A stretch of DNA of 64,000 nt from Eulemur rufifrons. Its lineage: Eukaryota; Chordata; Mammalia; Primates; Lemuridae. Both the position numbers and the translations under genes were made by a program. Numbering within the stretch: the stretch's first letter is position 1; the number at the start of each line of letters is the position of its first letter. The notes under the pieces are model-generated. The model saw only the letters and a list, made by a program, of their open reading frames with translations. It searched no databases and was not told the origin of the DNA. Positions 47,833 to 60,771 of the stretch are shown one piece after another. The stretch is from contig NC_090983.1 of assembly GCF_041146395.1 (NCBI RefSeq), positions 62,751,501 to 62,815,500 of the forward strand, in the 5' to 3' direction.

Positions 47833-50800
47833 TTTTCTTTATTTTAATTTTTAAAGGCATTTAATCTTGTATTTGTATAGAAAAATAATCACTTAGTCCC
47901 CATTTAATATCCTTTAAAGCAATAGTGTGCCTAAGATACTTGATCTCAAATGAAGAAATTTATTTTACACTCCAATTTTCCACAGCATCGGGCTGGAAAT
48001 TACTCAGCTTATCTCTAAATTGTCACCAGTGGGAAATATAAACCTCAAATGCTGAAAGAGCACCTTTAAATGCCTCTCTTTAACCAAAGGTTATGTCTCC
48101 CTGTTGGGTCAGACAAATAAAAATGATAATTAATCTGAAAGGTAGACTCCATGAAAGATGAAGTGAGCACAAATGTTTGTTCCAGGTTTTTTGAAGTGAA
48201 AGGACTTTATATTATCATTCCTAAGTTGAATGGGTCAGCTACTCCATCGGGACACTTTTATTCTATGGTCTTGAATGATTTCTGAACCCAGAGAGATGCC
48301 CAAATGACAAATCACAAATGTTTTAGAATCGTGTCCTATGAGAAAAGGAGAGGAAATGAACTGCCAGCCTATAGAAAAAAGAAAGGAAGAAAAGAGCTTT
48401 CAGTTTTCTGAATCAGAAAGTAAATTTGAGGTTTAATTAAACAGGCAAAAATTCTTCTTTGTAAAATGATGGTAACAGAAAGTGGTTATGCAATCTCACT
48501 TCTAGCAAAGGGAAAATGTAAAACTCCGTCAGATTACTGCCCTCAGAATCTTATTTCTACGTAGAATATAAATAGCATTAAGAAAAAAATAGCGCCTAAT
48601 ACTATTTAATGTCTACCAGATAATTCAGTTAAACTGGGAAAAGGCAGAAATGGAACAGTCCATCAAAATACAGAAGTACCTGGAGGCTAATTATAATGCA
48701 TTTCAGCTGCCCAATTGCATGTACGTATTACATCAGCACATCAGCCAATTTCCAGTCAAAGCCCTAACACTTTCCATTTGTAATCCACAAATAGATTGTC
48801 ATTTCAACTTTCATTTTGTATGGCAGAGAGATGAAGCTTTAATTTCTCTAGTATGGAATAGAAAAATGTTGTTTCAGGAGGGCTGCATCAAAGCAACCGT
48901 TCATGTGGCCAGGGCGATAGTCTGGTGGCAACAAACACAGAAATAAAGGTTGGGTTTTTCTCCTTCCAAATGGGAAAAATTTAAAGATATTAAACTTTTT
49001 CTTCTTCTTTTACCTGATTCTGCCTTTATTTGGAACTTTTTCTAAAGGATTTAGGTCTTACACATATGGAGTAATTTGCTTCATTTTACTATAGGACTAA
49101 ATAATAGTAATTCTTCATTCAACAAATTTTGGAATATGTTTCCTGAACTGAAATCAACAAATTATAATTCAACTTCACAATATATGTTAAGGGATGAAGC
49201 TTATTCCTAAGCATCCAAAAATCAAGCCATAAGTTAGTAAACCAAGACTGGGCCCTGAAGCAGTAGGTGGAACAGAACATTCTACCATGTATAAGGATTT
49301 AAAAATCTACAGAGAATCCCCAAGACCTCTCAAGCCAAAGAGACAAAATGGTTTATTAATTTGTGATAACCTCCATTACAAATGTCCATGTTAGCATTAC
49401 CCGTACTTAGATTGGAGGCATATGTATTAATGGTTAATTCAGTTTACATTCGATTCTGCTGGGAAAGGCTTCATGAAAGTGTTTAGAATGAAAGCATATT
49501 TGGGAAAATGAGAATCCTGAGCTGATTCATATCCCACTGGTGCCCAAGTTAGGAACTACAAAAAGGTTTACTTAGGACTAACAAACTGATGCAATTCACT
49601 AAGCAAGTATGTTGATAATTTGGAGAAGGGAAGCCATTTTTTTTCACATTTACTAAATGTTACTAAACAGTTACTAAATTTTGTAACTATTATTTTTTCA
49701 GGAATAAAACGATATGTTCAAAAGGTAGAAAACATTTATCAAATTTTCAGAGGGCTTTGGGGAAGGGTAGAAGATAAAGACAAAGCATGGAGGAAGAGGA
49801 AAAATGAAGTTTGGAGGCTTAAGGAGGGCTTTGTCAATGACACCGAAAAGAAAAGGGGTTTTGTGTGAAGAACTGATCTAAATATTTATAACCAATTAGA
49901 TTAGCAATTCACTGGAGACATATAAGTAACACTGAGTAATCAATAATGTCTATAATGCTGGCGATTGGAAAGTTCTGTGGTTTTCTGAATAGTGATGTAA
50001 TCACTGAGCAAATGTGAAATCTTAAAGAAAATCTACTCTTGCTAGATTTAACTTTAATTGGCAGAACATAAACTCCTCGATAACAATTTCACATAAAGCT
50101 GATTTTTAAACTTTATCCGTTTTTACCTTGGGCTGCTTTCTGGCTTCTCATATTTTAAATTACTATTTTAAAAAAATAAAGGGAAAAATCTTTGTTGAAT
50201 TTCTATGCCATATGGGAATTTTTGAAAACAGTTGGAAGTTTCTCTGGAGTGGCCTTCAATTGGTTCGTTTGGCCTTCTATAAATAAACAAGTAAGCACAC
50301 CCAGGCGTAGAGGAGATGGGGACACTGTCTTCACCATGTCTCCAGAAAATGATATACCTTCTGGAGTTTTGCTGGTTAGTTATTAGCAGGAACCAGATGG
50401 AGAATTATACTGTCTCCCCAGGACACTAATAGAAACAAGTTCTGGGATTTGTCTCTTTGAGTTTTTCCTAGTGAAATATGTTCTAACACAACCTTCAGGG
50501 CTGAAATTATCCTGACATTTCAGTATGAAACAGCCAATATGCACTACCAGCTTTAATATAATTAGGTAAAACCTACCTTAATTACTGTATTTAAGCTTTT
50601 TTTTTTTTTGTAATATGCTACACAACCAAACTGCCTGGAATGTCAAGGCCGTTACATGCATTGTAGGTTGAAATTCAGCCTGCCAGCCTGCACGACAAGG
50701 AGGCTTCCGATTTCGACCTTTGCAATGTGTGAAAGGCTGCAACAGATGATAGGGCATGGAGGTTAAAAACAAACAAATAACAAGCTACACGGTGGTGATA

Positions 50801-51155
50801 TTTTAAAATTGGGACACATTTTTCCTTGTCTTTTTAATTTCTCTAAAGAGACAATGCACCAGATTCTAAGAATATAAATGACTGTTGAGCACATATAAAT
50901 AAGTTTAAGTTATCCTACAGTTTTTCTCTGAGACGTTATTAATTGTAAATATTCTTTCCATTTTGAAATGAATAATTTATTTCATTGAGATAATCTAATA
51001 ATAATTGAATTAAAAAAGTAAAGTCTCCAAGTAGCCACATTTTCAATAGCAAAAAGGTAGTTTATATATAGCTACAGTATGATATGCACACAGTAGTGTG
51101 ATATGCACACAGTCTCACATTTGAATATCCACTATAAAATAACTTTTTTTGATAG
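47833..51155. other. KCNH7 intron with possible conserved non-coding sequence
   Basis: No repeat recognised through most of it. 48640-48930 and 50620-50790 are repeat-free, of balanced composition, with homeodomain-like TAATTA/TAAT sites in the first. They look like candidates for conserved non-coding DNA, but I have no alignment. Open frames 48650-48946 and 49620-49868 lack coding support. Confidence 0.3.
51081..51113. repeat. Short direct duplication near a splice acceptor
   Basis: GATATGCACACAGT at 51081-51094 and again at 51100-51113, spacing 19, ending 42 bases before the exon at 51156. Confidence 0.9.
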
Positions 51156-51419
51156 ATTTTGGCAAAGAAAACAGTACAAATGATCCTGAAGACTCTGCGG
51201 ATACCATAAGACATTATCAGAGTTCCAAAAAACACTTTGAAGAGAAAAAAAGCAGATCATCATCTTTCATCTCCTCCATTGATGATGAACAGAAGCCGCT
51301 TTTCTCAGGAATAGTGGATTCTTCTCCTGGAATAAGGAAAGCATCTGGGCTCAACTTTGAAGACACTGTGCCCAACTCAGGAAGAATTCACATAGATAAA
51401 AGAAGTCACTCTTGCAAAG
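51156..51419 (+). CDS. KCNH7: KCNH7 internal exon (Ser-rich C-terminal linker)
   Basis: A 264-bp exon of the KCNH7 cytoplasmic tail. Completing the codon left at 41674 it reads [17 protein letters not shown], then [37 protein letters not shown] and DKRSHSCK. It is low-complexity, rich in Ser, Asp and Lys, with no fold that I recognise; this region varies most between ERG paralogues, and the paralogue-specific text makes the KCNH7 call firm. The acceptor is a short T run ending in GATAG (51151-51155) and the donor is GTAATC at 51420. It ends on the first base of an Asp codon finished by the next exon. The frame stays open for 74 codons beyond the donor, again without channel similarity. A 14-base duplication lies 42-75 bases upstream of the acceptor. 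Confidence 0.95.
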
Positions 51420-52087
51420 GTAATCAAGAGGCAGGAATCAGGTCGTCTCTCTTCAGCGCTAGTTATAAAATGATGACTTTTCACAAATTAAGAACTGTAG
51501 TAATACATGTTAATCTACTCTTTTTCCATTTCATGAAATGTTTGCAAAGAGTTCAGATCTCTGATCATCTACGAAGTGTTTGTACTATTCTGGAACAAGC
51601 AATAATTATTCCCAAACCATAATAGCGTGAGAGGTTTTTGTGGCCAACCAGAGTTAACGCAATGCCAGGTACAAACTGTGGAAAAGTCTATAGTCACTCA
51701 GAGGGGAAAGAGGAACAATGAGTATTTTAAGAGAGCTAACCAACTGATTCTTTATATCATCTACAGTGTTCTAGTATGAAATGCCAATGCAATCACACTA
51801 CAATATATGCCAAAGAGAATTTAATTTTACTGGGAATCTGAGGAAAAAGTAGAGAAATGCCCTGAAATAAAGTACGCTCTTGATCTAACTCATTTGTTTA
51901 ACATCCCTACCAAAAGGAATACCCAAATGTATGGGTTTGGTTGTAGAAAATATTCATGAGCTGGATAATAACGCTTAATTAATATATACAGATTTGATGC
52001 TAAAGGATAGAAAACTCAGGAAAACTTGAAGAACTGTTACATGGAAGAACAATTATTGTAACATCTGTAGATCTAGCTGTAAAGCAG
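51420..52087. other. KCNH7 intron, no recognised feature
   Basis: Nothing recognised after the donor; the open frame continuing from the exon to 51622 is chance. Confidence 0.45.
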
Positions 52088-52285
52088 TACCAATAACAGA
52101 TGTGTGTCAGACCACTGGGGTTCCAAGCCCAGCTCTGTTACTGCTCCCTTTATGTTTTTGGGTAAGTGACTGACCAAACCCACTAAGACTCAGTTTGTGC
52201 ATCTTTAAAATAGGAATAATATTATTTAACCAACTAGTTGGTTGTGGTTATTAAACAAGATAATGTATAAATTACTTTCTCAGAA
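52088..52285 (+). repeat. MIR element
   Basis: gggttccaagcccagctctg, ttgggtaagtgactgaccaa, gactcagtttgtgcatcttt, aaaataggaataatattatt in MIR order. Confidence 0.8.
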
Positions 52286-55200
52286 ATAAAATCTCCAACT
52301 TTGTTTAATATTTTCTCAGAGGTTTTATTTTCCAACCCTTTATTCATTTAATATATCCCTGGATATACAAAAATGTAAAGATTAAGAAGGCATAGCAAAA
52401 CATCAAAAGAATATAACAAAAATGAAGGAAAAATAGATGCTCTTGGCCTAGCAGGATAGCAAAATTATGGCACAGAGTAAGTTCATGTTACTTATCATCA
52501 CCATTATTCCTAAGGATCATATCCAACAACAAAAGCTATATTGAATCTAAGATGGTTAGGCTTTATATTTTTCCAGAGTTGCTTTCCCTATCACGTAAAA
52601 TCAGCTTTTTCTGTAACCCCACAATGAAGTAAGCTAAGAATATATGCAAGTGTTCTCCGGACAATCTAAAATCTTGATGAAGTGAATGAAAATAGTACCT
52701 CATTTATCACAATGGAAGAATGGAATATTAAATGTGATTACCAAATGTCCCATTTTAGTTATTTATGAAAATGGATTCTGGGAAGTGCCAAAAATAGAAA
52801 CAGGTTGTATCATGGAAATCAGAAGTTCTGAAGAGCTTGCTGAACCATGTCTACTATCTCCAAAAATCAGTGTAATGTGGGCCTGATTAAAAAAAAGAGT
52901 GCTGTTGTTTTCCTCTTGAGTCTTAGAATCTCAAGTGACAAGTTATTAAAATTGTATTTTGGAAATTTTACTTGACTTTATAATGACTCTCACTAACAAT
53001 GAATTCTCATGTCCTTCATCATACATTTTTCTTTGTCACTTCTTCCAATTATTTTTAATTAGCTATTCCACATATACAATAAAAACTAGTATTCTAACAA
53101 TTTTAATATCTATAAATTTTATTTTTAAAAAGGCACAAGGCAATCCTGTATAAACAATAAAAAATTATCTTGAAAATGTGTAGCTAAATATGCATGTCAG
53201 TTGAATAAACCTAATTGATGTCAATCAATGAGACACATAATAACCTGGTTAATTAATATCATTAACCAAAGAGAATTCTAAAACTTTGTGGACTGCAAAT
53301 ATCATTCTCTTTTTAAAGGTGAAGTACTGTGTAATGTTCAAGAACATGCTGCTGTTTGAACAATTAAATCCCCACGAATTTTAGTTTCATCATCAATAGG
53401 AAATGTCACTCACTCATATTCCTGGGATTTTGCATGCTGAATCCAACAAAGGAACACGCTTAGGTGCAGCTTAAAAAAGAAAACAAAACAAAGCAGAAAA
53501 CCACACAAATTAAATGGACTCTGATCCTACTTTGATTGAGGTCAAAAGCTGACTCTAACAAAATTGTGTACTCGGAGCAATGTGAAAGCTTATTTTCTGT
53601 TCATCCGTTTCCAGAAATGTGTCTTGCAACTATAGCAACATTTTCCAAGGCAACCAAGTGCAGATTCTTTCTGAACTATATTTAGAAAGTGTCTACAAGG
53701 ATGTTCATTTGATTAAGACCACTAACCAGGATTTCCCCCTTTGAACTCCTCATTTTCTAAATTGCTGTTAAAACAAGCTAATCACATATCTCCAGATTTT
53801 AATAAAAGACTAAATTATAATCATAGAAGCCTCTGTCTTCTATGTATACATTTTATTCATTTCTGCTAAGATAATCCTTTTTTTCTTGAGCTCTGAAGAA
53901 AAAAATATAATCCTCCATAATGTATTGCATGTGATTCACCATTGTCACTTAAAAATCAACTTATTATATATGATTTGGAAATGAGAAAACATTTAAACAC
54001 AAGCAGAAATTCTATAAGCTTTCTTGGCACAAAACTCATGAACACAATATATAACTTCAATCCTATTAGTTCTCTTTATCTTCTCGAAAGGAAGTTTCCT
54101 ACATTAACTGGCTAGCAGGAGACTAGACAGGAACATGCATCAGCATCACCAAACCATGTATTTACATATTCTGAACATTTGTGTGGCATTGCTGGACCAA
54201 AGTTGAAGACCTAATTTACTAAGATATTATGTTATGGTTTTGTATTTTAAATAGGTTGAAGTGTCTGTGAATAATAAATCATACTTCTCAGTGAAAATCC
54301 GCTGATAAATTACTTAAAACTCCAGCAATATCGTTTGTATTTGTTCCTTTACATCCGGTCATGTTTGGTAAAATATCAAAAGAAATGATAAACTGTCACT
54401 TTAAAAAATGAAACAAAACACCAGGATCCCATGGAGTAAGGAAGCCATAAGCAAGAAAAGCCTTTCTGGAATTCACTGCAAGTTCTCTGAGATCTGTTAG
54501 CTGTTCCCACAGAATAAGGAACGCTGATCTTGTATTATGTTGTTTTGGAATATACTAATTCCTTTGTTACAGCCTCACCCTACTTAGGCAGAAATTTTAG
54601 ACACGTCATTAGAGAAATTTCTGTGTATTTAATGGTAATAGACATTGAATAAGAGAAAAACCATGAAGAAAGAATATAGAAATTTTCTCTTCTACTTGGA
54701 AAAGGGGGATGCATTTGAGCTACCTGATTGTACTTTTGTAGAAACTATAAGAAAGGAAGGAACTTTGAGAAGTCCTGTGGTTGGTCCTGTTCTCTGCTTC
54801 TAAAATCATAGCTAATCCTGCCCAATTCAGTTACATTCTATGCAATTTTCTAAAACAGCCAAGGATGTAAATTCCATAACTTTACATAATAACTTTTCTC
54901 AGTGTTTAATCATAGCTACTTGTCAAGTTTTTTTTTAAAAGTCTATCAAACCAAAATCACTTTCCATAATTCAAATTTATTTCCATGTGAAAATGCAGAC
55001 CAGCTTCCTCCTACCAGCCCTCCCAGCGGGAAAAAAACGTTTCTTCTTCTTTATCTCTGAAATAAACTCCCAACTCCAGTGGTATTTTTTCATAAGTTTT
55101 ATTTTCCAACCTTTTAATCATTTTGTAGAGGTTAAGAAAGCATAGGAAAAGCATCAGAAGTATTTGACAAAGATGACAAGGAAAGTAGGATATATTTGCC

Positions 55201-55299
55201 CCCAAATATTGACAGCTTGAAAATTTAGTTTATAGGAAAAACAGTAAATTAAAAGAAGCTCAGAAAATGAATCTCTGTATGAAAAATGACCACAATCCT
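52286..55299. other. KCNH7 intron, no recognised feature
   Basis: AT-rich with short A runs; nothing recognised. Confidence 0.45.
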
Positions 55300-55400
55300 G
55301 CTAGACTTAATTCTTCAAGTTCAGGGCCTGTGTCTCCTTCATTTTTAATTCCTCTGTATTTAGCAGCATGTCTGGCACAGAAGAGACACTTAGAACCTTT
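55300..55400 (+). repeat. L2 3' end fragment
   Basis: caagttcagggcctgtgtct, ttagcagcatgtctggcaca, gaagagacacttagaacc: diverged L2 ending. Confidence 0.5.
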
Positions 55401-56121
55401 GAAAAGTAGACTTGAACAGATAAGCAATTTGTTTTAAAGTAGAGTAACATAAAAATATTCAAAATAAAAAGAGCCACAAAAAATATTCGAAAGCAATGTG
55501 TTATTGTATTAAAGGACACCACAGAAGGGGCTAGAAGGAAGAGTAAAAGCTTGACCATAGCTTAAGACTAGAGGACTTTTAAGACTCTTTCCATCTTTAA
55601 TGGTGTATAGCTTCTTGGCTCTACTCTGAGCTGGGTCAGCCTAACCCAATCCCCCGAAAGATCAGCATTTCCCTCAAGGCTCCCCCCTTGAGCCCACTCT
55701 GAGTCACAAAGCATGCAAATTATCCTGGGGGAAAGGTAAAGCAGTACAAACAGAAAGTACTGTTGTGTCCTAAATATAAAAACTGGAAGTCCCTGCTTTC
55801 TCATTCGTTTTGGTTAGGCCCTCCATATCTTCTCTTTAGACAAACAAAAAGACAACCCAATCCTAATCAAAACTCATGCCCTGCTAAATGTTTTCATTTG
55901 CATAGAAATGGCCATGGGAGTTCAGGGGGCTTGGTGAGATCATTTGGGTGAGAGCTGCCACCAATTGGTGGGGGACTCTGGATATGTACCTGACTCTTTT
56001 GGCTCTCTGTCTCTCCCTCAATACTCAGAGATCTCTTCCAGCCTGTCACGTGGCTATCTGTGTGTTATCGTTACACAGGGGCACCCAGGGAAGTTGACGT
56101 CCATCTTGCTATTTCCCACAG

Positions 56122-56290
56122 ATATCACTGACATGCGAAGCTGGGAACGAGAAAATGTCCAAACTCAGCCTGAAGAGTCCAGTCCTTCAGCACTTCCGCG
56201 AGCTGCCTGGGGCGTCTCTGAAACTGAAAGTGACCTCACCTATGGGGAAGTGGAGCAAAGATTAGATTTGCTTCAAGAACAACTTAACAG
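56122..56290 (+). CDS. KCNH7: KCNH7 internal exon (coiled-coil start)
   Basis: Last KCNH7 exon in the window, 169 bp. After acceptor ACAG (56118-56121) it gives [20 protein letters not shown], then [20 protein letters not shown] and [16 protein letters not shown]. The final part has heptad spacing (V-L-L-L) and is the start of the C-terminal coiled coil that helps ERG subunits tetramerise; in the family it continues with LESQM and the rest of the tail. The donor is GTATAT at 56291, splitting an Arg codon after two bases. I searched the remaining 7.7 kb by eye for the following exon and did not find it, so the 3' coding end and UTR lie beyond the window. An ATG-started open frame from 55944 runs into this exon but its upstream part is intron. 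Confidence 0.95.
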
Positions 56291-56427
56291 GTATATGCAG
56301 TGGGGGGACAAAAAGAGAACATAACCCAAGCCCTTAGATGGGTCCAGCTTTACTCCTTATAAATGGCAAATCCTCTTGCCATAAACCCATGTTTTCTTTA
56401 TGTATTACTTTTTTAAAATAAGACTAG

Positions 56428-56725
56428 GACCAGATGCAGTGGGTCACACCTGTAATCCCAGCACTTTGGGAGGCTGAGGCAGGAGGAGTGCTTGAGGCCA
56501 GGAGTTCAAGACCAGCCTGGGCAACACAGTGAGATGCCGTCTCCAAAAAAAAAAAAAAAAAAAAATGAAAATGAAAACAGCCAGGTATGATGGTGCACCT
56601 CTAGTCCTAGCTATGCAGGAGGATCCCTTGAGCCCAGGAGTTTGAGGTTACAGTTAGCTATGATAGCGACACTGAACTTCAACAGAGTGACAGTGAGACT
56701 TTGTCTCTAAAAAAATAAGAATAAA
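56428..56725 (+). mobile_element. Alu (older type)
   Basis: Left arm cacacctgtaatcccagcac, central A run (56546-56565), degraded right arm and A-rich tail. Target-site duplication TAAAATAAGACTAG at 56414-56427 and 56726-56739. It lies only about 140 bases after the 56.1-kb KCNH7 exon. Confidence 0.92.
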
Positions 56726-56739
56726 TAAAATAAGACTAG

Positions 56740-58154
56740 AAGTTGACAATTATTAATTTGTGTTGCAAGGAGCATTTATTTTGAATACTTCATACGTCTG
56801 GCAGCATAAATTCTATTTTTTTCTTTACTTGTAGTACAATAAGTATTTCACTAGCACTGGCTACCTTAGAAAATGCCTTTTCCCCCCCTCAAATTAATTC
56901 ATATTTAACTTGTTAAATAACACCCTTCCTCTTTTAATCCTCCTTTTACACTTTTTGGATGTTCCTAGTAATTTAGTTGTGTGTTATGGCATTTTAAAAA
57001 TACCAACAAAGTAATTTAAATGTTTATTCAGTCAACTTGCCAAAAATATAATTGTATCAAAATTTACACAGAGTTAAATCCCAGATCCTCTTCATTTTTC
57101 CTTCACCTTTGACCTAGACCATTTAATATGAAGAACAAATTTTGGTTTTAGGGAGGAGGTAACCTTTTCACCTGAGTCTGCATGGTTTCTTTAAAATTAA
57201 ATGGGTCAAAAAGATTCAGAAAAAAATATACGAATGCGTATGATATAGCTGCTTTAGTTGTGTTTCATTTGAGAATTTGCCTTGATTCGATAGTACTCTT
57301 CAAGTACACCACCAAGCGTGGTATCCCTGGCGTCACAGACAGAAAGCTGTACAACTAAATGAAAATACTCAAATCACAAAACCTATTAAATCAATTTAAA
57401 ACACACAATGAGAAAAGAGGGAAACCAGATGGATTAATTAACACATTTCAAATAAGCGCAAGCATAGTATGAACAAAAGGACCACGTTACCTGAATCCTG
57501 ACTTACACAATGCTCATACATCTGCCGCAGCAGCCTTCCCCCCCTTTAGTGTGGCCAGGAGGACCAGAGTTGGGATTTGCACAAATCAGTCCACAGACAA
57601 AAACAAATCTCCTGCGCCAATGGCACACACTTGCTCCATCACAGAGATGCAAGGCCTAGTACATGGGGCCATGGCGGTCGCTCTCCAATTAGCCTGCTCA
57701 ATAGCCATGCTTCTTTTCTGCCTTTTGTAGGTAGAGCACATGGGCAGCCAGACTGAGATAGTACTGGGTGTCACCGATGGGTGACCAAATTTGAGAGTGA
57801 CAGTTATCCATCCAGAGATGACATGAGATCAATTAGTTCTTTCCATCTTTTCTTGTGTATAAGCAGCACTCTCATTTGTTACATCATATTTTTATTCCGT
57901 CTTTGGTATGCCTTTCTCGTTACTAGCATGCTGTCTGTATTTAATATATCTTATGAATTCTGCCCATTTCCAGCAAGCTACTGGCTTACTCAGCTATACT
58001 TAACACGTCTATGAGTTTTGCTTATACCACATTAACTACTGGTTACTATCTGTGCTTAATGTTTCTTGTGCTTTTTGTCCATGCTATTTTTTATTGTTAT
58101 TGAAAAAATGAGTAAATGAAAGGGCAAGTGACGGGGCAGTGATGATTCCTTTAG
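56740..58154. other. Intron, no recognised gene
   Basis: 57580-57810 has a slightly coding-like reading on the minus strand (GDTQYYLSLAAHVLYLQKAE, then a stop), perhaps a fragment of a processed pseudogene; I could not identify a parent gene. The rest is AT-rich intron. Confidence 0.3.
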
Positions 58155-58350
58155 CACAGTACTAGCACCATACTTGCAATCGGTTAGCCCAGGTAAGTCT
58201 TAACTCCGATACTTAATGACTTACAGGATTATTGGGTCCAGCCATTTAAACTTCCCTAGCCTCAGCTTCCTGCTTTGTCTCATCCCTACATGCAATGCTG
58301 TTGTAAGGACTAAAACAATATACGTGGAGACTATATATGCTTTACAAAAT
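58155..58350 (+). repeat. MIR-like fragment
   Basis: cttccctagcctcagcttcc, caatgctgttgtaaggacta, tatatgctttacaaaatgga in the order of a diverged MIR. Confidence 0.55.
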
Positions 58351-58832
58351 GGAAGATGTACTTGTAGCTAGGTAAAATTTGATTAACAATGAACTTCACT
58401 TCTATTATTGGTGTTCATTTGAGTGTATTCTCCTACTTTACATATATTTCCTGGTTTGGACCTTTCTTCAGGATTAAAATTGAGATTTTAGTGTACCCTT
58501 GTTGCTCTGTCATGGGTACAAATCACCGCTGCTGGGATAAGTCAAAGAGTGCTGAACACATTTGTTTTCAATATGTCCAGGGGCTGAAAGTATAAACTTT
58601 TAAGGGCACGTTCATCTAGGACCCATTTGCCTTGCAACTACACCAGGAGTAATAATAATTGTTATTGCTATTTTATTACATTAGTACATTATAATTACTA
58701 TCATATAAAACTTTTCTACAGCATAGGTGCAATTAAATCTCTTTTGACATGTTCCCACATCTGTATATGCTTTCTGAAGATGTTTTGAATTGCTATGAAC
58801 GTTGTCAAAATCAAAATGCAATCATTAATGTT

Positions 58833-58847
58833 AGAATAATCCTGACA
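58833..58847. repeat. Target-site duplication, left copy
   Basis: AGAATAATCCTGACA, repeated perfectly at 59677-59691, flanking the L1. Confidence 0.93.
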
Positions 58848-59323
58848 CCTTTATCAAAAAAACCCAAAACAACACATGTTGGCGTGGGTGTGGAGAGACA
58901 GGAACACTAATACACTGCTGGTGGGACTGCAAACTAGTGCAACCCCTGTGGAAAGCATTATGGAGGTATTTTAAACAGATTCAAGTAGACCTGCCATTTG
59001 ACCCAGCAATCCCATTACTGGGCATATACCCAAAGGAAAAAAGGTCATTCTGTAACAAAGACACATGTACCCGAATGTTTATAGCAGCACAATTCACAAT
59101 AGCAAAGATGTGGAAACAACCCAAATGCCCATGAATACATGATTGGATTAGTAAACTGTGGTATATGTATACCATGGAATATTACTCAGCTATAAGGAAT
59201 GATGAAGATACGACATCTCTATGGTTCTCCTGGAGAGAGTTGGAACCCATTAGATTAAGTGAAGTATCCCAAGAATGGAAAAACAAGCATCACATGTACT
59301 CACCAGAAAATTGGTTTCCCTGA
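58848..59323 (+). pseudogene. L1 ORF2 C-terminal fragment
   Basis: Carries [18 protein letters not shown] and [19 protein letters not shown]. Reading stops after MWKQPKCP where the intact element has an SIHDW continuation; the frame then resumes to SPENWFP with a stop at about 59323. Non-functional. Confidence 0.85.
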
Positions 59324-59676
59324 TCATCACCTAAATACAAATCTGGGAACGACACCAGTTGGACATCAGACTGAGGTGGGGGGTGGGGGAGGGGATGGGG
59401 GTATGCCTACACAATGAGTGCATTGCGCACCGTTTGGGGAGTGGTAACACTTGAAGGTGCTGACTCGGGAAAGGGGGGGTGGGGAAAAAAATATGAAACT
59501 GTTGTTTTTAACTTGCACTGTTCACTTAATAATTTATCATGAATATTTCCCATATTATTTCATATCATTGTACAAGAAATAATGTATACATTATGAGGAC
59601 ATACTGTATCTAACAAGATATACTGTTAGACTCTTTGATTCTGTAAAATTAAATTGAAAAAAAAAAAAAAAAAAAA
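58848..59676 (+). mobile_element. Young L1, heavily 5'-truncated
   Basis: 829-bp sense L1: the last roughly 150 codons of ORF2 (from [15 protein letters not shown]), the G-rich 3' UTR and a poly(A) at 59658-59676. Perfect 15-bp target-site duplications. Its 3' UTR is nearly identical to that of the 18.6-kb L1, so both belong to one young subfamily, but it ends earlier (aaaattaaattg then A's). One stop interrupts the ORF2 tail at 59142-59144 (CPSIHDWI in the intact copy against CP followed by a stop here). Confidence 0.95.
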
Positions 59677-59691
59677 AGAATAATCCTGACA
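59677..59691. repeat. Target-site duplication, right copy
   Basis: AGAATAATCCTGACA, matching 58833-58847. Confidence 0.93.
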
Positions 59692-59719
59692 AATAGAGCT
59701 GGGGAAGTCTATGAAGAGG

Positions 59720-60088
59720 GGGGTTCTCATGCTTATATGCCCCGCCCCCCAAGTAACACAAATACTCTGCAAAAACCACAACCTTGCACAAAGGCCATTG
59801 CAACCTTACACAAAAAAATACTTCTGCAAGGATATCTGCCCAGCAACTGCCTCACACCTCAGACTGGCGTCACCCTTGTTGTCGATCTTTGTAGCCAAGA
59901 ATAATCATTTCAAAACAATTGTGCAATCCTCCTCATTTTTCCTTTTAAACCCTTTTCCTTCCTTTACCTCCCTGAATATAAACATGCTTTACTATGGCAC
60001 ATGTATTCCCCTTGCAATGCCCTATTCCTGAATAAACATCACCTTCTTTGAGAGAGCCTCTCTCTGTTTGTTACTCAGGTTGACACTA
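59720..60088 (+). repeat. Probable solitary LTR of an endogenous retrovirus
   Basis: C-rich sequence with a late promoter/polyadenylation layout: AATAAA at 60032-60037, then gagagagcctctctctgttt and a stop-like end ttactcaggttgaca. This is typical of mammalian ERV LTR 3' parts. No internal viral genes. Boundaries and family uncertain; it could be another kind of old repeat. Confidence 0.45.
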
Positions 60089-60602
60089 CCACCGAGATTA
60101 CTTCTCCTTTGACTATTTTTTTCTAATTACCTCTGGTATTTTCACATTTTATTGCCTAACTCAGCTTTGCTTATTTTTTATTTAAATCCAAGATTACATT
60201 TTTACCGTAATCCCATCTCCAGCAACCTCTTCCCTTCACTTTACACTAGAAGATAAAAGTATGGAAAATAAGATTGAAGACAGCAGCTCAACTCAGACTT
60301 ACATGTTGCAGAGTGAGAATCCTAGGATACTTTCTAGAGTTGAGTCTACCCCGTTTGGATTTGGCATTTGTGAGTTCCTACTCCACTTGTATCATGCAAA
60401 TACACATATTAAGTACACAATGCAATAAAAACAAATATAAATGGTCTCTCTTGAATGGTTCTTGCTGCTGCTGCTTTTCTGCTTTAATGGCCAATTAAAT
60501 TATACGTAGGGTTAAAGGTTTACTTAAGAAATGTTTTTATATATTTATATATTATTCCTGCAGATAGAATATTTAAGGAAATCATTAACACTTGATCCTA
60601 CA

Positions 60603-60771
60603 GCAGTGCTTCTTAAGCTTTAATGTGCATTTGAATCACTGGGGATCTTGTTAAAATGTAGATTCTAAGTCAGTAGATCTGGAGTTGGCCAAAATTCCAT
60701 GTTCTAACAAGCTCCCAGTAATACTCAATGTTGCTGGTCTAAGGACCACACTTTGAATAGGAAGTCCCTGG
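60603..60771 (+). repeat. MER5A-like (hAT-Charlie MITE)
   Basis: gcagtgcttcttaagcttta, gtgcatttgaatcactgggg, ttgttaaaatgtagattc, aacaagctcccagtaatact, tggtctaaggaccacacttt: full MER5A order, diverged. Confidence 0.85.

Noticed and set aside
55944..56324. 126-codon frame starting with ATG upstream of the 56.1-kb exon
   Set aside because: The real exon begins at acceptor 56121/56122; upstream codons do not match KCNH7 and phase is explained by splicing.
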